Assembly: GCA_949152475.1 (NCBI GenBank)
Contig: OX424555.1
Coordinates: 74,663,499-74,727,498, forward strand
DNA length: 64,000 bases
Direction of reading: 5' to 3'
DNA from: Terebella lapidaria
Lineage: Eukaryota; Annelida; Polychaeta; Terebellida; Terebellidae
A program made the translations under genes and the position numbers. Below are positions 42,801 to 51,800 of this stretch, piece by piece (positions within the stretch are counted from its first letter, which is position 1; each line of letters starts with the position of its first letter). A model generated the notes under the pieces. The model was not told the DNA's origin and did no database searches. It saw nothing but the letters and a program-made list of their open reading frames with translations.

Positions 42801-45800
42801 TACACTGTAATTAAAAATTTGCGGTCCTCTATGTGGCGAATATGAGCTTCCGTAGATATCTGTGTAAGACCAATAAAACAAGTGTGAGGGTTTCTTCCGT
42901 TTCTTACCACATCCTCCCATCCGCCGAATCCTGCATTTTGTGCCCCTGTGGAGTGTTTTCTTCACAATTCCAATCTCTTAGAACTTCAAAGTTCACCACA
43001 AAATATCCAGAGGTCGTCAAACACTCTTTTATAATAGTTTGTCCTATGCGCCCAAACACGCATATGCATTTCCAGTTCCACTAAGCAACATTCCATTGAC
43101 ATACATCAATTCCTCTATAGCCTGTCCATTATATAGCCTGAATATACCAAATGTTCACTCTTTAAGAGGAATACATCATAAGAAGAGCTCAGCTTCATTG
43201 GGCCGCAACATTTACAGCCCACAAGGCTCGATTTCGCGGGGCTCCGTTTTCGTTACAGTTGTCATTTTTGACACGTTTCGTCTACCATACCCGTTCCGCT
43301 ATGTAAGCCGAATGGGGCTAACTTTTTTGTTTCCGCAGCTTATCTGCCCAGAAATTTACACTATGTTAGGCGATTTTCTGCCAAAATTCATCGAGATGCA
43401 TGAAATAGACCTATAGACGAAATAATCTCCAAAATTCACCACGCACAGATCAGCGCTATCCTCTCAGTCAAATCCGTTATCAGCCATTTATATATAATAA
43501 GCTATATCCTCACGTTGTCCGTATGTAGTTATCGCAAAATCCTGTGCCAAATGTGGCGGTCATCTTGCTCAAGCTAATTGGGTGAAATTTATTCCTAAAG
43601 TTCTACTGACTTGTCAAATTTGATGGGGATATTTCAACTATTAGGCCTACTGAGTTGGCGACCGGAGAGAATCTCATCTGAGCCAATTGACCAGTCAACA
43701 TCTAGTGGTTTATTCTAGCAGCCATACCGTTCATGCTAATGATCACATCTACCATGCCAGCCTTTTATACATTTCTGAGTCAAGTCAGAACATACAATAT
43801 ATGAAATATATGATTTTTTTTTCAATTCATACTCACAAAAACTTGAATAATTTGACATAGTATGCACTCCAAATTCATGAAATTATTGATTTTTTGTTTC
43901 CATAAAATGACACTTTTCATGTTTTAACGCTTATATCGCGAAAAGTAACCTGGATAGGTATATTTTTTACATTATTTTTACAAACCCAAAATATCATTGA
44001 AGAAATATGTGTAAAAAAATTAGAAAAAAATACTGTATTACTGACCGACCAGTGATACTCAACGTTGTATGGATTATCAGAAGTTACTCTTTTTCTGTAA
44101 AATTTCAGTGCTGAAATATATACACATGTTCTTACTCTTGCCACGAAACATATCAAACTCAGTGCTAGCGAATTTTGTTTCATCAGTTTAATGAACCGTT
44201 GCATATACAACAGTTCTATACTGAAAAATCCTATAAATATATAGTTTTAGGCAAAAATATGCAGTTAGATTGCATGTCATGATGTAATGGATTGTGGCTA
44301 TTGCTGAGGTACTTTCAAGACTGATAGGAGGTCAACAAAATGCATCATAGCAAAAAATATCATACGGTGACCTACTATTTTTTTCTGCTTTTTGTAACCA
44401 TCACATATCTAGCTATCAAGAAATATAACTTTTTACTCAATAAAAACACCTTTCCGGGTGTTTCGAACAACCTTAACAGCTTAGGAATCAATTGTGGACA
44501 TACATGTATATGAAATGATATACGCGGAATATTCTGATGACCTTGAATTTGACCTTTGATCTCATTTTCAAGGTCAGAGCATAAAATGGCTAATATATCG
44601 CTCATTATTGACTTAGCAGCTTAGGAATCAATTGTGGACATATAGGAAATTATATAGTCCGAATATTGTGATGACCTTGGATTTGACCTTTGACCTCATT
44701 TTCAAGGTAAAAGAACAAAATGGCTAATATCTCGCTTCTTATCGACTTTACATCTTGAGAATCAATCGTGGACAGATAGGAAATGATATATGCTGAATAT
44801 TGTCATGACCTTGAATTTGACCTTTGACCTCATTTTCAAGGTCAGAGCACAGAATGGCTAATATCTCGTTTATTAACTTTACAGATTAGGAATCAATTGT
44901 GGACGTATAGGAAATGATATATTATGCTGAATACTATCGTGACCTTATTTGACCTTTGACCTCATTTTGAAGGTGTCACAGGACAATTTGGCTAACAGCT
45001 TGTTCTTTATCAAATTTACAACTCAGGGTCCTATTGTGGACATACAGCAAATGATATATGCTGAATATTCTGATGAACTCTAATTTGACTTTTTATTTAA
45101 TTTTCAAGGTCACAGTACATAATGACTAATACTAGTATCTCTCTTATTCACAGTGCCGAAACCGACTATGGTAACGCGCATTACCATAATCAAAAATGGC
45201 GGCAGGTATTTGTGGTTCGAATTTGATCGAGCTTAACAACTTCAATGAGAGGCTATTTTGAAGCATTCAGCAGTCTGTGATATAAAGTTGATTGTGCTGC
45301 ACATAATTAATAAGGCGAGTTACAGAAAAATGGGCCTTTTCTACGAGATATCGGCGACTGAAAATCGTGGCTGACTATGGTAACGCCCGAGTCAAAGGAT
45401 ACATTGACTATGGTAACGCATAGTGTCGACTATGGTAATGCATTCACTACTTCACTTCAAATAATATATATAACACAAGAATTGAACTATAATTTTAACG
45501 ATATTCGTATATTTACTGCAAGTAATAGGTCTGTTTCAGGTTACAGTGCAATTTTTTCTTTAAAACTGCAAATATATACTGTACTGGGTGTAGTACCGTG
45601 CTGAAACCCATGCTGACATCGTGAGATGTAGAACCACTGAGTCGCATGTGATTAGTCCCGGTCACATGCTGACACTTTGTTATTTGATGACAACAGGATC
45701 GATGGACTGAACACAGTTTGCGGACGATGATCCAATATATGAAAACACAGGCCGTCACTTTCCGACGTCACTGCCCTGAATACAGGAACAAGGACAAGGG

Positions 45801-48800
45801 TGCGTCGGACTAGTAAATATTGAAATATTTGAATAAAATGGGACACTTCTTACCCCTCGCACATCAGTTGTAAGAAAGTTGCTTTTCCAAACTAAGTTCC
45901 CTACTCCTCTTATTACTCAGTATATTTATCAGAGATAAAAGATGGCAGACGGATAGAATGGCATCCGCATTTAGTGGATCATGGAGTAACATATTAGTAG
46001 ATTATTTGGGGTGCAAATTCCCAGAGGCCCAAAGAGCATGGTCCCAAAATCAATGCCGACATACCGGTATTAATATTTACCCAGACAAACATGGTTTGTT
46101 CTCGATATAGGATGAAAGACCTAGATAGAAAACAAGATGAACTGTGCCACAGGTATGACCCACAGGCCCAACACTCCTTTTATAAGCTCTATTTTGCCTT
46201 CTCTTTCGTATTTTAGGCATGATTGTTGTCGTGAAAAGGCACCAACATAGCCTACGTTAATGGTGATCCATGTTCACACGACAAAAACACCCGTCTGCCT
46301 ACAGATTCTCTACAAATCACACTCATATATCGTCAATTTACATGCGACTCGAACGTACAGTGTGACCAGTGAGGGTCGCCGCGACCAGATCTCATGCGAC
46401 TGGCGTGCAACCGAGTCGCTGCAACTGACTCGCATAGTCTGAGGGCAAGCTTAAATCAAACTTGCATTGTCTCCCGTTTTTGAAATTCCTCAATATTTCT
46501 GACAATTTGATGGGGAAATGCACAGATTTGTAAAATGCACAGATTTGTCTCATCATGGTAGCATAGGTCTGAAATAGTAACATTGATGGAGTTGCTGACC
46601 TGTGTACAGTAATAAAATCGTATAGTTTTTTTTACATGGATTTGTGATAAAATAACAGATGATTCAAGAGTTTTCAACACATTTTTATTATACCCCTCAA
46701 ATCATTGTTATGTTGACAAAGAATTGTGTTTGTGTACGAAAGCCCCATCGCATTACCATAGTCATTAAATTTCCTACAAATCACATTACCATAGTCTGAC
46801 ATTCGCGTTACCCTAGTCAGGACACAACTGTCCACACTCCGTTTCCACTAACATATCACCGAGTGACTCATTGCACATATTCGGGATTAACCTACATGTA
46901 TCGATTTCGCTATCTGTCGAAGATCCACTCGATTTATACACGTTATATGCATATAAATTCACGAGCAAATTCGAACCACAAGTGCCTGTCGCCATTTTCG
47001 ACTATGGTAATGCGCGTTACCATAGTCGGTTTCGGCACTGTGCTTATTACTGAATTTACAGCTTAGAAATCAATTGTGAACGTATAGGAAATCATATACC
47101 CCCGGTATGCTGAATCTCTCGTGACTTTAAGTGACCGTGACCTTATTTTCAAGGCCACGGGACAAAAAAGCTATTATACATTGTCCGGTAAATCTTAGCC
47201 CTTGGGCTATTTTTTTTTTTTTTTCGTTTTTTTTTCCTTTCACTTTCCGCCGTTTCGTTTCTGCGCGATTACTCGAGAACGCCTCAACGGATCAACTTGA
47301 AATTTTCACCACTGATCAGACATATTATGTAGATGTAGATGTTGATCAATAGAACCCTATTGATTTTCGGGTCACATGGTAGAACGACCTTTGACCTAGA
47401 GCTCGGAAGAGTTTTTGCTGATTCGTCCTTGAGGATTCCTGTATATCGCGGAAACGGTGCGTCTTAGACTCGTCGCCCTAGACAAACATGTAAGGGGTAT
47501 TATGGATGAACTTTAACATTGACCTCAATTTTTTTTGCTGAGTCTGCGTTTTTCGTTTTCTTCGATATCTTGGAAACGGTGCGTCGTAGAGCGAAACGGA
47601 CGTTATTTTCGGACTCGTCACACTAGACACACATGTATTGTGGGTACTGAGGATTGACCTTGGCCTGAAATTTTTCTGCTGAGTCGGCATTTTACATTTC
47701 ATTCGATATCTCGGAAATGGTGCATCGTACAGCAGAACGGATGTTGTTTTCAGAAATGTCGCCCCAGACAAAGATGTCTAAGTGGTATATCGGTTGAACG
47801 TTGACCTCCAACGTTTTCGGAGTCATCATGGTTCTATAATATTGTCTCTCAAGGATATGCAAGGTAGAAAACAGCTTCACACGGAATGCCTCAAGGCATC
47901 TTTAGGCCTTGACATCTAGTTGTACATATTTATTTAAAGTAATGTCTTCAGTTGTTTCAAACATCATATTTAGGCTATTTTACTAAACTAACACATCATA
48001 CAAACTGCATAGGTATTGACGTCTAGTCAATGATTTCCTCGAAATGTCTCTCGAATTTTACTTTTTTTTATGCTCGCTATTATTGAAAGTCTTGCGATCG
48101 AGCCCCGCTCTTCTATTGGGCCTAAAAAAAATAATTTTCTGTTTCTCGTCCTCCCATTTTTTTCAAGACGGGTAGGGAGAGACTTTTTATTTTTTTTTAT
48201 TTTTTATTCTTTATTTTGCAAAATATATTGTCCTCAGCTCATGAGAAAATTGTCCTCAGCTCATGAGAAAATTGAATTAAAACACTCGCGCACAAAGGCA
48301 TTTAAGCCAAAATAAATCGAGCCTTTGGAATTGGAATCATGTGTCACACATGTGATTTCATTTCTAGAGGCTTGATTTATTCAAGCAGATTCAATCCCAA
48401 ATAAATCAGGCCTTCAGAATTGAAATCATTTGGTACACATGATTTTAATGATTTCATTTCTAAAGGCTTCGTTTATTTGGGTTTGAAAGCCCTTGGCCGG
48501 GCACCTTAGCACCACTGGTGTGCCATCATCCTGGCAGTCAGCACAGACAGGATGACTATGTGTACTGGCAGTATTATGATCAAAATCGTTTCAATAATGA
48601 GTAATTGTGGAAAACCGTTAATACATCTATTGAAGTATACATGAGGAAATATAGTAAATTAATTCGTGATTTTGATATTATTACAAACCACATTGAATAA
48701 CTGTTTTTGGAAACTGGTAGCTTCTTTATATCATTATGCGGCGAGTGAAAACAAGGAGTTAACCTAAATATATGCCTAAGTTGCATGCTGTGATTCACAG

Positions 48801-51800
48801 GCGTATGGCACCATCGAGTACGGCCATCACCTCATATCGCATTTAATATAATAAGGCACGTAACGCCGGCGTCCCGGCTTCAATTCAAATGCCAATAAAA
48901 TCGTTTTGCTTGTTCCCCACACACAAACGATACCTACTTTTATTCCATATACATCACTCTTCCAAAATATGGTGTGCAAATCCACCTCTTTGCAGTATAG
49001 ATTAAAGAATCACACTTTGAAACATGATTTCAACTTTTTGACAACCTCTGCGATTATTTTCATTCAGTTTCAAGGCTGACTCGCCAGGCGTCTCTGTTCT
49101 TGAGTACAACTCATTTGCGGCTTGTGGTTTAGCCTGGGCTGCACCGTGACATTGAGTATTTCAAACACTGACATGAACATACAGATTTTGAGTTAAACTG
49201 TCTTGTGTGGCAAAACCCATGCTGCATAGTGATAAACTATAGTGAATAAACTAGGCCTATAGTGAATTTACGTTTATACATCAAGCTGGAACAGGAAAAT
49301 CATCTACTGTCAAGGAGCTCACTTCACAATTATGGGATCGTCGGAAATGAGTGCAAATATGCTAAAACCTTGCAGGCCTGTAATGTACATATGATCCCAA
49401 TCACTTCACAGGTCAAATGTTACTTTTAAATTTTGCAACATAACTGATTGTATTTGATATCATTATACAGAGGCCCTGCTAAACATTTTTCTCCTATGCA
49501 GATCAATCCACACATTATATTTTAAGGAAATTACATATTGATATGATCACTTCGAGATACTTGTCAAAATTGAGATAGTTGGTGAACGTTATTGACTTTC
49601 TCCAATTCAGGGTGATTTCAGATACGTATGATTTGAATGCACGTCCTGCTATATTCGTTAGGTTGGGAACTTTGAAAGCCACGTATCACCCGGGTTTATA
49701 ACTTGTTCATCGTCTACAAATTGGGACACAGTTATTCCCGGACGTGCGAACTGATGGACTTTACGGGCTAACTCTATGTTAAATTCTATACCTTAACTTT
49801 CCCAGTAAGTCATGAAAAATACCCCGTAAAAGCGAACTTTTGGACTATAACATAGTTAGGGGCCTAGGGGCTATGTACAGCTCCCCCCCCCCCCTAAAGC
49901 TCCCTCCCTAAACCCTCTGTGTTTGCCCGATGATTCAAATCCACAATCCTTATCAATCGTTTTGGACACTGGATTCGTATCATATTATACACTTTCCAGT
50001 GTGTTACAATGTTCTTATTGAGGTATATGGTTTATCTACAGTTCACAAAAACAATGATCACTGTAAAACGCGGCGCCACCTGGCGAGTCAGTCCTGAAAC
50101 TGCATCAAAATAATCGCAGAGGTTGTCTAAAAAGTTGACATTTATTTGATTTATTTTGGATAAACATGAGTACAAAATACATAATATACATACATGAATT
50201 GAAGATACAGACATAGATTGAACCCACACATACCCATGGATAGCACACGGAAGTACAAGTACTTGTTTCCAGCGTGGTCCATTTACGGGTCATGATGGTA
50301 GAGGCTAAATTGTTTTGACACAGTTTAATTTAACAATATTAAACATGTTAAATATGAACACATATTTGAACAACTGACATTTGAATAGGATGATTAGTAC
50401 ACAAACTCTGCCCTTTCATTCCCATGTACACCGTTGATAAGATGTTGTTTTACTTCAAGTTTGAATCTGTCATATTCTGTGATGATTTTGATACAATTTG
50501 GTAGTGCATTCCAGATGATAACCCCGTAATACCCGGAACCCTTCGCCATGTTATGTCTAACCGAAAGAACGTGAAAATTGAAAAGAAGACCCACGAGTGT
50601 AGATGTTGTGGTGTTGATGGATTTCAACAGAAAGATCTGGGAGATAGTCTGGGGCCTTGTTGTGGTGGACTTTGTGCATGTTGTTTAACATAAGCTGATG
50701 AGCTCTGCATTCTGTGTTAAGTAGCCCAAGGAGGTCCCTTTCTGACTGACCGACATGATCTCTAGGAGACACATTTAGTAGAAAATGTACAACCTTATTT
50801 TGTGCAACTTGTAATTTTCCTTTGAGGCTTTTGTTGAGACTAGGATACCATGCAGAGACTGCATAATCGAGATGTTTTTTTTTATTAATGCAGACATTAA
50901 CAATTTCCTACACTTGGTGTTGAGTACATTACTGTGTCTATACATAAATTTGAGTTTACCCATGGTTTTGTTTACAATGGATTCTACAGTACAATAACCG
51001 GATAGAGTTTGGTCCATATATAGGCCTAGGTATTTAACTTTGTTTGTGGCAATAATGGTGATGCCACTACAAGCAACTTCAAAAAATTTTGTTAGATGCT
51101 GTTTGCTTTTAGATGTGAACACAATGGTTTCCGTTTTGCCCATATGCATCGACAGATTGTCATTTGTTAACCAGTGAAAACAGTTTTGGATTTCTGTACT
51201 GAGTCGCTGAGAGAGGCTACACAAGTTGTTATCTTCAATTGAGAGTACCGTGTCGTCAGCATACATCAACAATTTACAAGTGACAGCTGAACAGATATCA
51301 TTGCAGAAGATTAGGTAGCACCAAGGTCCAAGGATACTGCCTTGTGGTACTCCACACTGTATGGTTTCTTCACTAGATGCATTTCCATTAACATGAGCAG
51401 TTTGTTTACGACCAGTTAAGTATGACATAAACCAGTTTGGATCAATACCAGCAAGTTTGATCTTTTCAACCAACATTTCATGATTGACACTGTCAAATGC
51501 TTTCTGTACGTCTAAGAGGGCCATGCCCACAAATTTACCCTGGGATATACCTTTCTTTATACAATCATGTAGATAAATGAGACAAGTATCTGTTGAGTAC
51601 GCTTTTCTGAACCCAGATTGGAATGCATAAACAGTATTACGAGTTTTACAATATTCCTCCACTTGATGATGAACAGCCTTTTCGAGTATTTTAGACAGAG
51701 AAGTGAGTATGCTAACTGGTCTGTAGTTACCAACATTTAGTTTACTATTCTTTTTATAAAGGTGAATAACCTTTGCACACTTTGTATTTTCAGGTACAAA

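Larger units (their letters stand above)
41240..47165. repeat. ~133-bp tandem repeat array interrupted by two transposons
   Basis: Units read TTAGGAATCAATTGTGGACA, GAAATGATATATGCTGAATA, GACCTTGAATTTGACC, TTTGACCTCATTTTCAAGG and ATGGCTAATATCTCGCTTAT. They occupy 41240-41376, 44476-45148 (about five units) and 47043-47165. The pieces join in register when the two insertions are removed. Most units contain TGACCTTTGACCT, a perfect AGGTCA direct repeat with one-base spacing. Confidence 0.85.
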
